From: Gammaproteobacteria bacterium
Lineage (GTDB): Bacteria > Pseudomonadota > Gammaproteobacteria > Burkholderiales > Nitrosomonadaceae
Assembly (NCBI GenBank): GCA_030431985.1
Contig: JAUIIB010000004.1
Span: forward strand, 1 to 64,000
Direction: 5' to 3'
DNA: 64,000 nt
A program made the position numbers and the translations under genes. Every line of letters starts with the position of its first letter. Within the stretch, counting starts at the first letter, position 1. Under the pieces are notes generated by a model, which was not told the origin of the DNA, did not search any database, and worked only from the letters and a program-made list of their open reading frames with translations. Positions 1 through 10,330 of the stretch are shown piece by piece.

Positions 1-298
1 TCAATTAATACTAATTAATTAGTACTGCTATTTTTACAACAACGCTCTACTCCTCCCCAAGCGCCTTTCTCGCTGTAACCCACAGGCTAGTCGACCTTGA
101 CAACCAAAGTCAAGTCATTTGTCATAACCTAACCCCTCTAGCATTAGGGAATTTCGTAATATTAATCCATAATTTTTCCGTTTTCAATATCCCCGAGCAA
201 TTAACCTGTCTGAATTTTATATTTCAAAAATAAAATCTGTACGTTACTGAAATTTGCGTTTTAATGCCAATTGGAACGGGTGTAATATAACCTGTCTC
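1..298. other. AT-rich intergenic end of window
   Basis: No gene is visible here. A perfect 16 bp palindrome built on TACTAATT lies at 9-24. The stretch follows the stop codon of the leftward addA-like gene and may hold its transcription end, but I see no clear stem with a T run. Confidence 0.4.
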
Positions 299-3200
299 TT
301 AATATACCCACGTCCGCCATGCTTTTAACATTGGGAAATAGATACCCAATCGTATTGGATTTTTTTCGACTGCCCTAAAAAGCCGTGCATAATTATTAAG
401 CTGGCAACGATAGCGCTCCTGTTCTCTGTCAATAAACTCCTGTATGCCAGCACCTTCATGGCTACTGGTTTTATAGTCAATAATCCAACGAGCTTTCGTT
501 TCATCGCAAAATGTGCGATCAATAACATACTCAACCATTTCATTATTTACGACACCCACTAGCCTGACTTCATTTTGAGCTCGAGATTGTTCGCCAAGAA
601 TCCAACGGCCATTATGATCCGTTATGGCGTTGGTCAACGCGATAACTATTCGCTCAACAGCATGCTCAATTTCTTGTGTTTCAGCATTGAACCCATTCAT
701 CAATAATCCACGAGCAAATCGCTCGCGCAGCGACTGAATACGGACTATGTCCCAGCCCTGCAATCGATCTTCCGCAATACGTTGCAACCAGCGATGCACC
801 ACACTTCCAACATGCGCGGCCATTTCACTCGCCCATGAAAACTCTATTTCTTCAAATGATGTATTAAGCATTTTTTTTGTTTGCCAATTCACTGGCTTTG
901 GCGGTTCCGGCAATCGCCAGTCGGATACTAATCTTTTAATAGACTGATTAATTATGGGCTCATTAGCTCTTTCAGGACTATCTGGAACATGATCAGATCT
1001 ATACGTGTTTACTTGTTTTGCAGCAATCAGATAGCTTTGTTCAACAATCGGCCATAACCGATTGAGCAAACTACCGGCTTTAGGCCGCATAGGAGCACCA
1101 TCCTGTTTACTTAAATTGACATGCCCGAATAAATGCAGGGCGTTTCTGGCGCGAGTGGCGGCAACATAAAGTAAACGGTCTGTCTCGTAGTTTGCTTTTT
1201 CGCGCTCCTGTTGTTCCAACCACAGATTAATAGTGTCATTTTGTTTTCCAGTTTCCGGGATCGGTGCCAAAAATAAATCGACTTCAGCAATGCTTGCTGC
1301 TTCCTGTTTTACATCTATAGAACTATTCTGCCGTGGTTGTTCCATCCATCTGATCAATTGTTTTTCGTTATGTTTAGGTGTAAAACCGAGTCCCGGTAAG
1401 AGTACAGTATCAAACTCTAATCCTTTAGCTTTATGGATAGTCATGATCTGAAGACTATTGTCCGCTACAAAATCGGCTGCTGCATAAAGATTTGACAAGC
1501 CAGCCTCAAAATCTGCCCAATCTATAATATTGCCAGCCCGCTCTTGTTTCTCAACATAATCCAGAAAAGTCATGGCATCATCAAGAGAAAACTCAGCGTA
1601 GCCCCCATTAACGACCGGCTGATCTGAACACACCTGTGACGACGCTGCTTCAGGTTGCGCGACACACCCCGGACCGCCCAATGCCAGCCAAGCAGTTTCT
1701 ACAGTATTACGCAACGATTTGCGGCCTCTACTGCTCAAGCATGGCGTGAGTACTTGTTCGACATACCGCAGCCGTTTTGCGCCATCCTTTGAAAGCTTAT
1801 TCCATCGACTCTGATCCTGAATTGCAGCAAAAACCGTCTGTGGCTTTGGATTGATTTCATCAGTCGAATTTGTTACCAGTGTCGATACCAGCTGCTGTAA
1901 ATCCGTCAATTGCAAACCACACCACGGCGCGCGCAATATTGACAGCCACGCCAACCGGTCAGCCGGATCAACCAGCGCTCGTGTCAACATGAATAAATCC
2001 TGTACAACAGGTTTTTGTTTAAGCGCTTCAACTTCTACCGCACGAAATCGCAAATTAGATAATTGCAATGAAACAACAATTTCATTCAAATGACTTCGGT
2101 TACGCACCAGAACTGCAATTGACTCTTCTGGATTCCTTTGCCTTGACTGCAAAATAACTTCGACCACATGATCCGCTTCAATCTTACGATCCCTCCCAAA
2201 TAACGGATGCACAGTTACAGCTGTACTGTCACGAAAATTGCGCATCGCCAGAGATGGTGTATAAGCCACGGCACCAGAGACGGCATCCTCAACGGCGGGC
2301 ATAATCTGTTTAAAAGTCATATTTACCCAGTCAACAATACCAGGTTGCGAACGGAAATTACTTCGTAGCGTTATCGGTTGTAAAGTAATGCGCCCCACCC
2401 CCATCTGACGTGCCCGTAAAAACAACCCCACCTCAGCTTCGCGAAAACGGTAAATGGACTGCATCGGATCACCCACAACAAACAAACTGCGCCCGTCATC
2501 AGGTTGCCATGCAGCAACAAGCTTCTCGATTAGCAAATACTGACTGATCGATGTATCCTGGAATTCGTCGATTAACAAATGCTTGATGTGATAATCCAAC
2601 GTTAGCGACAAGTCAGTCGGTATATCGGTTTCACCCAACGCCGCAAGCGCACATTGCATCACCTCGGTAAAATCGACTTGCCCGGTTAATTGGAATGTTA
2701 CCTTCAGTTGAGCTACCGCATAAGGGAGCATACGTGTGATCGCCCCAAGTACCCTCCACTGCATATCTGTATAAACGGGGGTTGGCAAGCTCCGGATATC
2801 ATGAAGCATTTGTTGCAATCCCTGAGATGTTTTAAGCAGATCGATGAGTTCAGTTAGACGGGTTTTCCATGATGCGGCGATTGCTTTTTCCGCTTTTGTT
2901 TTACCTGTCGGGAAACCCTGCCGGGTATCCACTTTATTACGCCAGCCACCATCCTTTTTAAGCAATAATTCTGCAATACCACACCATTGATCGACAGTAT
3001 CAGGCCGCTCATCAATACTATCGGATAAGGTAATCACTGAAGCTCTACGTTCTTCCAAAAGATTGGCTGATGCGTAACGCACCAACGCCAGTAATTCGGG
3101 ATACGCTCCATCTGGAAACACATCAGATAAATCTTCGACAGTTCGGCTGCGTAAATTCTCAAGTGATGCCTCCAATTCGTTGCGCGTTTTTCCATGATGA

Positions 3201-3820
3201 ATATGCCGTAACCAATGATCGCGTCGCGCCAACATCCCAGCAAGCAAAGTCTCGATACGGGTCATATCGTTGTCCAGATGCTCGAGCAATAAAGCGATGT
3301 CGTCTGAGACACCCCAGTTGTCATTCAACAAGGCAATAGTTGCACGCGCAGCATCACGGTATAGCTTTTGCGCATTCTCGGTTACTTTGGGTTGTGAACC
3401 GAATTTTGACAAAATCGGCATTTGCTGTGTCAGCGACGCACACAACGCGTCAATGGTTTGTATCCGCAACCGCATGGGATTGTCGATAAGATGCCAGCCT
3501 ATTTCTGCATCGCGATTTAGCGCTTCAGCTGCAAGCTTGTGCGTTTGCTGATCAAATGCACTTTCAACGGCTGCCTTGTTACTCACGGCTTCCAGCGCAT
3601 TCACTATACGCTCGCGCATTTCCGCCGCAGCTTTGCGCGTAAATGTAATGGCGATAATTTCTTCAGGATGATCTACACAGGATAGTAGCCTCAGATAGCG
3701 CTGAATCAGCAAGCCCGTTTTACCGGATCCGGCCGGCGCCTGAACAATAAAAGAGTGAGCCGGATCAATCGCACGCATACGTTCAGCCGCATCGGGAATT
3801 TCGTGCAAATCAGTCGTCAT
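299..3820 (-). CDS. addA: AddA-like UvrD-family helicase/nuclease
   Basis: ATP-dependent helicase-nuclease subunit for processing DNA double-strand breaks before RecA loading. The N-terminus has a Walker A motif (APAGSGKT). The middle has the Walker B LIDEFQDT followed by GDPMQSIYRFR, then the UvrD motif TIHKAKGLEF. The last about 70 residues carry a RecB-type nuclease signature (IDYKTSS, then QLNNYARL). At about 1173 aa it has the usual AddA size. An upstream ATG at 3841 exists, but ATG 3820 has GAGG six bases before it and gives only an 11-base overlap with the preceding addB-like gene, so I prefer it. The two genes form a translationally coupled pair on the minus strand. Beta- and alphaproteobacteria often use such AddAB pairs instead of RecBCD. 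Confidence 0.9.
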   Translation of the reverse strand: MTTDLHEIPDAAERMRAIDPAHSFIVQAPAGSGKTGLLIQRYLRLLSCVDHPEEIIAITFTRKAAAEMRERIVNALEAVSNKAAVESAFDQQTHKLAAEALNRDAEIGWHLIDNPMRLRIQTIDALCASLTQQMPILSKFGSQPKVTENAQKLYRDAARATIALLNDNWGVSDDIALLLEHLDNDMTRIETLLAGMLARRDHWLRHIHHGKTRNELEASLENLRSRTVEDLSDVFPDGAYPELLALVRYASANLLEERRASVITLSDSIDERPDTVDQWCGIAELLLKKDGGWRNKVDTRQGFPTGKTKAEKAIAASWKTRLTELIDLLKTSQGLQQMLHDIRSLPTPVYTDMQWRVLGAITRMLPYAVAQLKVTFQLTGQVDFTEVMQCALAALGETDIPTDLSLTLDYHIKHLLIDEFQDTSISQYLLIEKLVAAWQPDDGRSLFVVGDPMQSIYRFREAEVGLFLRARQMGVGRITLQPITLRSNFRSQPGIVDWVNMTFKQIMPAVEDAVSGAVAYTPSLAMRNFRDSTAVTVHPLFGRDRKIEADHVVEVILQSRQRNPEESIAVLVRNRSHLNEIVVSLQLSNLRFRAVEVEALKQKPVVQDLFMLTRALVDPADRLAWLSILRAPWCGLQLTDLQQLVSTLVTNSTDEINPKPQTVFAAIQDQSRWNKLSKDGAKRLRYVEQVLTPCLSSRGRKSLRNTVETAWLALGGPGCVAQPEAASSQVCSDQPVVNGGYAEFSLDDAMTFLDYVEKQERAGNIIDWADFEAGLSNLYAAADFVADNSLQIMTIHKAKGLEFDTVLLPGLGFTPKHNEKQLIRWMEQPRQNSSIDVKQEAASIAEVDLFLAPIPETGKQNDTINLWLEQQEREKANYETDRLLYVAATRARNALHLFGHVNLSKQDGAPMRPKAGSLLNRLWPIVEQSYLIAAKQVNTYRSDHVPDSPERANEPIINQSIKRLVSDWRLPEPPKPVNWQTKKMLNTSFEEIEFSWASEMAAHVGSVVHRWLQRIAEDRLQGWDIVRIQSLRERFARGLLMNGFNAETQEIEHAVERIVIALTNAITDHNGRWILGEQSRAQNEVRLVGVVNNEMVEYVIDRTFCDETKARWIIDYKTSSHEGAGIQEFIDREQERYRCQLNNYARLFRAVEKNPIRLGIYFPMLKAWRTWVY

Positions 3821-6590
3821 CTGCATCCTCATCATTGACAAAAGCCGTTAAACGTTCATCGATACGGCAAAAGGGCTGCATATCACAATACTGGCAGGTT
3901 ACGGGGTAATTCTTGGGAGAGACACAGGCGTCACCCTGCCCGAAACCTTCCGCCAGTTTTGTTAAATCAGACCGCCACTGCGTTATCAGTGCATCCCATG
4001 ATAGAAACTGTGCACACTCTTTTTCTTCGTCAAACGATCTAACATCCGGCAATATATTCTGCCCATTTACAATCGCTGAAAACTCTGTTTGCCCCAGTTT
4101 GACTGATGCAAATGCAATGCCGGCCACGGTGGACGCGTCCGACCCGATTTTCACAAGATATAACGGTAATTGTGGTTCATCCGGACGCTCCCCGAACATT
4201 GAATTGATACTATATGGCCGCGTTTTGTAATCAATAATGAGTAGTTGCCCGTCTTCCAACTGATCAACTCTATCTAAACGCATCTGCAACACCAGCCCAC
4301 CGATTTGAATCGTACTTTTTTCTTCCGTTTCAATCACACTGAAATCACCACGTTTTTTTTCTTCAGCGAGCCATTCATGCATCAACCGGATCAACCGTCG
4401 ATGTTCAATTTCAGCAAAGCGCTTCGATAACGACGGTAAACGCCAAAGCCTGAATTCTGTCATAGCTTTGCTTATTGCATCTTGCAATGTAGCTTCAAAA
4501 TCACATGGCGCAATCGAATCCAGCGTTTTTTTTGTTTTAAATTCCCGCCAGATCAAACACAATACTCGATGCACCAGAATACCGCGTTCCTGCGCGTTCA
4601 GCCCAAAATGCGGCTCACCTCTGCTTTGTACCTGCATGCGGTGCCGCGCCCATGCGCGAAACGGGCAAGCCGAAAAATCTTTGATGACTGCGATACCTCC
4701 AGCAACATCGGATTCGGTTATCGGCGAGCCCCGATCATCCTCAATGCGTTCAAGCCGGGCGGCATTACAAATCATCTCACGATAATCTGGATATTCCGGT
4801 AAATCAACAATTCCTTCCGGAATTGATCTAATCAACGGACTCGGCATGACCGCCTGCTTATCGATCCCCTCCCCGAATTTTGGATGACTCAGCACGACTT
4901 CTTGGGCGCACATTAGCCAATTATTTTGTAATTGACGCGAATAATTTAATGCCTCATTTACAGAACCCAGCGACATACCAGCGTTGTTTTGAACTTCGTA
5001 AGGTAAAAATGGGTTCGGTCGTGCCCGCAGCGGCCACTGCGCCTCCGACAATCCCACAACCCACAAATGATCGAATGTCAGACCCGCCGCTTCCCATACG
5101 CCTAAAATCTGTATGGGCGCTGTAGGCGACTGTGGCTGAAACAGGGTATTTGCGGCGATGTCATTCAACTTGTCAACCGCATCACCGTAACCCAGTGTTG
5201 CGATTACCGTATTCAGTGTAGAAAATTCGGATAACACGTCATGCCATTTCTCAAGCGTCTGATACTCTGTAGAGTCCAGTGTTCTCTCCCCCGGGAATCC
5301 GATTGCCGCCAGTAGTTGAGAAAACAATTGTGCATATGCCGCCGGACGACTTTCGCGCGGGATTCTATCCTTGTGCAACATAGACAATGCGGATATATGC
5401 TCAACGAGCACCGGACAATGAATTGCTTTATGTTTCTCTAACGTCAACTGGATCAATGACAACAATTGCTCCAACGTTACAAACGGCGGCGCATACTGAC
5501 GCATTTGTTGCACTAATGACGCTCGATGGTGCATCTCGAGCTCACCGCCAGCCAGAAATGGTGAACAAACTAAATTGGCGGCACGGTCAAACGTCAATCC
5601 ATATTTCGATAAAACCAGCACTGATAACGCCGTATCGATCAATGGATAATCCGTAAGCGGCAGGCCTAATGAAATATTAAAAGGCAGGTAATCTTGCGAT
5701 GATTGCGCCTGTGGCAACAACTTACGTACATCCGGCTGCATCACTTCGCTAAATATTCGCTGAATGATATGCCTGACACTCCCCAGTTCCGGCACAACAA
5801 CTGCTATCGATGCTGCAGGATTAGCCTCGAGCCTCGATCGCGCCCATTCGGCCGCGCTGCGGATTTCTATTTGACTATCTATACAGCTCAAACGCCTAGC
5901 ATTACCGTTTTCAGATGGATCCTGAAACGGGTAAGGCGGGTTAGCACAAAACACGTTACTCCCTACCTCTTGTAAAATTTTTAACAACACAATTTGCTGC
6001 GGCGTCAATACTTCAAAACCGTAGTAGATCAGTACTTCGGGTCTGGGCAGTGACGTCTTTACATACAATGCACCGATTCGATCCGCCAGGCATGCCGGAT
6101 CGATTTGACGCTTGCGTTCCAACTCAGCCTCGAAAGTTGCCATCCATGATCTAAAAACGCTGCAATCCTCATTCAAAAATCGATTTTGCATATCCGGCGC
6201 TAATCGCCACGCATGAATCAACTGCCATGCTTCATAGGCTAACCGTGCCGTCTGCCCTGTATTTAATAACCCCGACCCCGCTTCGGATGAACGAATAATA
6301 CTTTGCCAAAGCGCACATGCCTGGGTATCCGTTAACAACTGGGGTAAATCAATGGATAAATTTGAATAAAGCGCATCCAAGTAGACGCGCTCGAGAAAAG
6401 ATGAAAAAGGCAGAATGTCGCCAGAACGCCAGACAGATTTCTGCTGGTTGATTTGATACCGGTTAAAATTTTCTTTGAGTGCCTGCGCAAGCCTTCGGTT
6501 AGGCGTGACGACCGTTATTGCCTCACAATCATTGAGGCGCTCAAATATTTCATGAATTGATAGATGTGGAAATAAGGAAGATGCTGTCAT
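3810..6590 (-). CDS. addB: AddB-like PD-(D/E)XK nuclease
   Basis: Partner nuclease of the AddA-like helicase. The N-terminus is a degenerate helicase-like region without an intact P-loop (VTPNRRLAQAL), as in many proteobacterial AddB proteins. The C-terminal third has the nuclease motif DRVDQL...IIDYKTR and four cysteines in the AddB iron-sulfur arrangement: one in SACPFRAW and three in TCQYCDMQPFC close to the end. A TTG at 6602 is also in frame, but ATG 6590 is the more usual start. Directly upstream, over the expected ribosome site, lies a perfect 7 bp stem-loop (GCGGTAT, loop TGTT, ATACCGC) that could limit initiation. In some annotations this family is simply called probable DNA repair protein. 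Confidence 0.85.
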   Translation of the reverse strand: MTASSLFPHLSIHEIFERLNDCEAITVVTPNRRLAQALKENFNRYQINQQKSVWRSGDILPFSSFLERVYLDALYSNLSIDLPQLLTDTQACALWQSIIRSSEAGSGLLNTGQTARLAYEAWQLIHAWRLAPDMQNRFLNEDCSVFRSWMATFEAELERKRQIDPACLADRIGALYVKTSLPRPEVLIYYGFEVLTPQQIVLLKILQEVGSNVFCANPPYPFQDPSENGNARRLSCIDSQIEIRSAAEWARSRLEANPAASIAVVVPELGSVRHIIQRIFSEVMQPDVRKLLPQAQSSQDYLPFNISLGLPLTDYPLIDTALSVLVLSKYGLTFDRAANLVCSPFLAGGELEMHHRASLVQQMRQYAPPFVTLEQLLSLIQLTLEKHKAIHCPVLVEHISALSMLHKDRIPRESRPAAYAQLFSQLLAAIGFPGERTLDSTEYQTLEKWHDVLSEFSTLNTVIATLGYGDAVDKLNDIAANTLFQPQSPTAPIQILGVWEAAGLTFDHLWVVGLSEAQWPLRARPNPFLPYEVQNNAGMSLGSVNEALNYSRQLQNNWLMCAQEVVLSHPKFGEGIDKQAVMPSPLIRSIPEGIVDLPEYPDYREMICNAARLERIEDDRGSPITESDVAGGIAVIKDFSACPFRAWARHRMQVQSRGEPHFGLNAQERGILVHRVLCLIWREFKTKKTLDSIAPCDFEATLQDAISKAMTEFRLWRLPSLSKRFAEIEHRRLIRLMHEWLAEEKKRGDFSVIETEEKSTIQIGGLVLQMRLDRVDQLEDGQLLIIDYKTRPYSINSMFGERPDEPQLPLYLVKIGSDASTVAGIAFASVKLGQTEFSAIVNGQNILPDVRSFDEEKECAQFLSWDALITQWRSDLTKLAEGFGQGDACVSPKNYPVTCQYCDMQPFCRIDERLTAFVNDEDADDD

Positions 6591-6616
6591 GCGGTATAAC
6601 AATACCGCAATTCAGG

Positions 6617-6940
6617 TTACCGCTGCAATTGGTCTCGCTTTTCGGTCACCTCAGCCCATTCGTCAGCTTCGGGCAGCGACTCTTTCTTTTCGATAATGGG
6701 TTCCCACTCTTTAGAGAGTTCCGCATTCAACGCAATGAAATCCAATTGATTATCCGGCACATCGTCTTCAGCGTAAATTGCTTCTACCGGACATTCCGCA
6801 ACACAGAGTGTACAGTCAATGCATTCATCTGGATCAATGACGAGAAAATTCGGACCCTCGCGAAAACAATCCACCGGACAGACATCGACACAATCCGTAT
6901 ATTTACATTTAATACAATTCTCAGTTACTACGTAAGCCAT
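6617..6940 (-). CDS. fdxA: 7Fe-8S ferredoxin FdxA
   Basis: Small electron-transfer protein of the Azotobacter ferredoxin I type, 107 aa. The N-terminal half holds two cysteine clusters: one for the 3Fe-4S/4Fe-4S pair ([15 protein letters not shown]) and the second [12 protein letters not shown]. The C-terminal acidic tail of about 45 residues is typical of this family. The start ATG has AAGGAA upstream at a good distance. It lies just upstream of addB on the same strand, but the roles are unrelated. The electron partner is not identifiable from context. Confidence 0.93.
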   Translation of the reverse strand: MAYVVTENCIKCKYTDCVDVCPVDCFREGPNFLVIDPDECIDCTLCVAECPVEAIYAEDDVPDNQLDFIALNAELSKEWEPIIEKKESLPEADEWAEVTEKRDQLQR

Positions 6941-7161
6941 GAAACTATTCCTTGCGTGACACTAATATAGAAGAATCCGGCATTTTACCAGAAATTTATT
7001 CATTTTCGCCAATCGCTGATCAATTTCATGAACTGAAAATGAATAGCATCTACCTATAAATCATTTGTACTGGATTATTAAATCACTTCATCAAGCAACA
7101 ATCATGCAATAGCTCTCGACAAGTATTAAATGGCGTTTATTTTAAGATAGAGCTCCTCCAT

Positions 7162-7371
7162 TCATACCCGATCATCGTCGCGATCAACATCAGTGCAAAT
7201 ACCTTTTAGAGAACCTTTCATTTGCTCCATTGGCTTTATCGGGATGAGTTCAATACGATTATGATAGGTCAGCACTTGAATTTTTTGACCAGAAAAAATT
7301 CCCATGGATTCCCTGACGTCCTTTGGAATGACAATTTGGTATTTCGGGGATACAGTAACAGTTGCTATGGC
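7162..7371 (-). pseudogene. Decayed AbrB/SpoVT-type antitoxin
   Basis: The minus strand encodes about 70 residues with the swapped-hairpin AbrB/MazE signature: IATVTVSPKYQIVIPKDV, then RESMGI, and a basic-acidic tail ending in DDDRV. This is the DNA-binding domain of VapB-like antitoxins. No ATG, GTG or TTG is in frame at the expected start. The ATG there is one frame off, reading ATGCCATAG, which suggests a small indel destroyed initiation. No toxin gene follows downstream. It is probably a remnant. Initiation at ATT cannot be excluded. Confidence 0.55.
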
Positions 7372-7426
7372 ATTAATTAAGTCGATAATAATATTGTAAA
7401 TGTGATATGAAGTCCGATGAAAATTG

Positions 7427-7741
7427 TTAAGCCAGCTTTTGCATATGATGAAAATCTTTAATTGTTTTCAATTCGGCCTTTTCCGTTTCCTGAGCCTTGT
7501 ATAAATCCCAGCGCACTTGAAGATTTAACCAATAATCAGCGGACAAACCAAAGAATTTAGCCAAACGTAACGCTGTACTCGGCGTTACGCCACGTTTTTG
7601 ATTAATAAGTTCATTTACCCTTTGGTAAGGAACATGTATTGCATCAGCCAAATCACGCTGACTTATCTCCATGGGAATAAGGAACTCTTCTCTGAGCATT
7701 TCCCCTGGATGGGTAGGTTCTCTATGGGTTGGAATTCTCAT
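7427..7741 (-). CDS. higA: HigA-family antitoxin
   Basis: XRE-type antitoxin of 104 aa that should bind HigB and repress the operon. It starts with the family-specific THPGEMLREEFL segment, followed by a helix-turn-helix around residues 25-70 (QRDLADAIHVPYQRVNELI). It lies 15 bases downstream of higB in the usual toxin-first order. The pair sits in a small accessory patch between fdxA and purC with a decayed AbrB gene and a HEPN protein, so it was probably acquired. Confidence 0.88.
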   Translation of the reverse strand: MRIPTHREPTHPGEMLREEFLIPMEISQRDLADAIHVPYQRVNELINQKRGVTPSTALRLAKFFGLSADYWLNLQVRWDLYKAQETEKAELKTIKDFHHMQKLA

Positions 7742-7756
7742 AATTCGTGCTTTAAA

Positions 7757-8050
7757 TTAATGATAATCAGTTATTTCCACATCAATTGGACCAGCCTCAC
7801 TCCATTTGAAGCAAATCCGATACTGCTCGCTTATACGGATACTAAATTCACCTTTTCTACCACCCAATAAGGCTTCAAGACGATTACCCGGAGGGACTCT
7901 TAGCTCTTCAAGACTAACCACAGAATCCATTTGATCAAGCTTTCTAAAAGCCACTCGCCAAAGAGGCCTGGGACATAATTTCCTAGCATTCCTAGTATTT
8001 TTACCATTGAAGATATCCTCAGAACCTTGATTCTTAAATGAGACTATCAT
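7757..8050 (-). CDS. higB: HigB-family ribosome-dependent mRNA endonuclease toxin
   Basis: RelE/HigB-fold toxin of 97 aa. Family hallmarks are the N-terminal MIVSFKNQG, the central pattern PPGNRLEALLGGRKGEFSI and the C-terminal QYRICFKW followed by DVEITDYH. Members cleave mRNA on the ribosome and are neutralised by the adjacent HigA. The gene is first in a two-gene operon. The spacing and order match established higBA loci. Confidence 0.88.
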   Translation of the reverse strand: MIVSFKNQGSEDIFNGKNTRNARKLCPRPLWRVAFRKLDQMDSVVSLEELRVPPGNRLEALLGGRKGEFSIRISEQYRICFKWSEAGPIDVEITDYH

Positions 8051-8285
8051 CTACACATGATAGCACGGAACTCATGCTATTTTAAAAATTCCGATCACGA
8101 GCTTGATGCTTAAATTTTAGACGCACTTACAAATTTTTCGTGCACAGTCTTGTGTGGTAGTCCGTCTCTATATGTGAACTACTCAATGCAGTTTGATATT
8201 GAATTCACTAATTATGGTAAAAGATAAGTATTGCATCCCCAGAATTCTCAGAATTCCGAGCGCAACAAGTATTTTTTCCGGTGAG

Positions 8286-9203
8286 CTAATTATTATCCTT
8301 GGATACGAGTATTGATACATAATTTTCAGCTGCCCAGAACGCTAATTCTTGGCAAAACCTTAATTTATCATACGATTCGCAATGATCATTGTGAGCCAAT
8401 TTATTTCGAATATCTGCGAGGCATACCATTTCACTTTTATCGAATTCGTTGTTTAGAGCTGACAGCAAATAGTAGATTTTTGTTCTTTGACTTCCTTTAC
8501 TCAACAACTTGAAGCTGACTATTTCCTTCACAACTTGACTACTAGTTTCACAGTACTGAGTTGACGCTAAATCATCAGCTACAATCTCTACGACCTTATA
8601 AAAGGACATGAAGCTATAGTTGGGAGATATGTCCTTCAACTTCAAACCTTCTTGTAGATACTTCCTTATATTCGCGACTTTCTCTGCTTTCTTTGAATTT
8701 AACGATTTTGCAATTTCGTATTTCTTCAAAAATGCTTCAAAGTCGTTTTTAGGGATACTTTGATATCTCGATTGAAAAGATACCGAACAAGCACCGCCTA
8801 TGCTTGGAAGCCAAGAGCCTTCATATTCTTCCCACGCTTCATAGGCGAGACATATATCGAAGTCAAACTCAAGCCAAGTAAATATTTCATTTAGTACATT
8901 CTCAACATCGAAGTTCCCCCCGCCTTGGTGCTGTGAAGGTGCAACAATAACTTCACAGACAAACGCGGGGGCATACTTCATGCTGGGATCACGCCATATT
9001 CTTTGGCAAGAACAAGGAGTTAGTTTGACTTGATATGTTTCGAATTGAAAATTTAGCTCTTGTTCTATAGAGTTGTTCGAATATACAACTGTCCGACTTT
9101 TATAGCGGGTTGGTTCAATTCCTCTATCTCTATATTCCAACCACTTACGCGCATGTTCTTTCGTAACCATATTGCTCTTAGTCATAAAACGTGAGAGAGG
9201 CAT
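8286..9203 (-). CDS. Uncharacterised protein with C-terminal HEPN-type motif
   Basis: A 305 aa protein I cannot name. Its last 45 residues contain RNKLAHN (R266 to H271), the Rx4H motif of HEPN RNases. Around it is helical sequence typical of RNA-cleaving HEPN domains in anti-phage and toxin systems. The N-terminal two thirds are of unknown fold, with a segment CSCQRIWRD and several acidic stretches. It stands alone beside higBA in an accessory patch, and no partner nucleotidyltransferase is present. Start alternatives are Met7 and Met12. A role in RNA cleavage is inference from the motif. Confidence 0.6.
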   Translation of the reverse strand: MPLSRFMTKSNMVTKEHARKWLEYRDRGIEPTRYKSRTVVYSNNSIEQELNFQFETYQVKLTPCSCQRIWRDPSMKYAPAFVCEVIVAPSQHQGGGNFDVENVLNEIFTWLEFDFDICLAYEAWEEYEGSWLPSIGGACSVSFQSRYQSIPKNDFEAFLKKYEIAKSLNSKKAEKVANIRKYLQEGLKLKDISPNYSFMSFYKVVEIVADDLASTQYCETSSQVVKEIVSFKLLSKGSQRTKIYYLLSALNNEFDKSEMVCLADIRNKLAHNDHCESYDKLRFCQELAFWAAENYVSILVSKDNN

Positions 9204-9433
9204 AACACAATGTATACGACAATTTATCCAATAATCCCTTTCTCACGATTCTATAGCCTAAAGAATAGACAACTATCATTTTGTATCTTAGTATACATCA
9301 GCAATAGAACATTGTAACAACACAGTACGGCTTGGTGCATTATCCAAAACTTAATGTTGTATAAACTATTGGCTCATTATATAAATTGCGCTACAACGAC
9401 ATTCCTCCCCGTCTGCCGCCCAGTCAAATCTCA

Positions 9434-10330
9434 CTAAGCCGTCAACAATCGCAACGCTTCTTGATATTTCGCCACGGTCTGCTGAATAACCGTTTCAGGC
9501 AATTGAGGTGCAGGCGATTTTTTGTTCCAGTCTTGTGTTTCCAGCCAATCGCGTACGAATTGTTTGTCATAGCTTGGCGGACTGATGCCGGTCCGGTATT
9601 CCGCAGCGGGCCAGAAACGCGATGAATCAGGCGTCAGCACCTCATCGATTAAATACAGTTCACCGGCTGCGCCGAGTCCGAATTCAAATTTAGTATCGGC
9701 GATGATGATGCCCCGCTGCGCGGCATAATCAGCCGCTTCGGTATACAACCGCACCGCTTTTTCTCTGACCAGTGCGGTCAGTTCTTTGCCGATCTGCTGC
9801 TCTACTTCGGATAATGCGATGTTCTCGTCGTGCTGGCCGATCTGTGCCTTGGTTGACGGTGTAAAAATGGCGCCGCCAGGTATTTTTTCGGCTTGTTTTA
9901 ATCCAGGTGGCAGTTGAATACCACAAATTGTGCCGGTAGCCTGATAGTCTTTCCAACCGGAACCGACGATATAACCGCGCACGATAGCTTCGACCGGCAA
10001 CGGCTTAAGCTTGCGGATAACAAACGCCCGTCCTTCGACCTGGGAACGTTCATCGGCGGTAACAACCGACTCGGGCTCAATGCCGGTAAGGTGGTTGGGA
10101 ATAATATGCTCGAGTTTATCAAACCAGAATGCCGACACGGCGGTTAGTAATTGCCCCTTTCCCGGGATCGGATCGGGCAAAATGACATCGAACGCGGAAA
10201 GACGGTCGGTTTGCACGATGAGCAGCTTGTCGTCGTCCACAGCATAAATATCCCGCACCTTGCCACGGTGCACCAAAGGCAGACTGTTGATTTGCGTTTC
10301 AAATAGAGCGGATTGATTAGCCGGCTTCAA
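9434..10330 (-). CDS. purC: SAICAR synthetase PurC
   Basis: Phosphoribosylaminoimidazole-succinocarboxamide synthase, which joins CAIR and aspartate with ATP in purine synthesis. It is 298 aa, of the longer eukaryote-like PurC group. Recognisable segments are [14 protein letters not shown] (ATP-binding N-terminus), [19 protein letters not shown] and the IADTKFEFG / [13 protein letters not shown] catalytic region. Its ATG overlaps the purK stop by four bases, indicating translational coupling in a purE-purK-purC operon. Confidence 0.96.
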   Translation of the reverse strand: MKPANQSALFETQINSLPLVHRGKVRDIYAVDDDKLLIVQTDRLSAFDVILPDPIPGKGQLLTAVSAFWFDKLEHIIPNHLTGIEPESVVTADERSQVEGRAFVIRKLKPLPVEAIVRGYIVGSGWKDYQATGTICGIQLPPGLKQAEKIPGGAIFTPSTKAQIGQHDENIALSEVEQQIGKELTALVREKAVRLYTEAADYAAQRGIIIADTKFEFGLGAAGELYLIDEVLTPDSSRFWPAAEYRTGISPPSYDKQFVRDWLETQDWNKKSPAPQLPETVIQQTVAKYQEALRLLTA

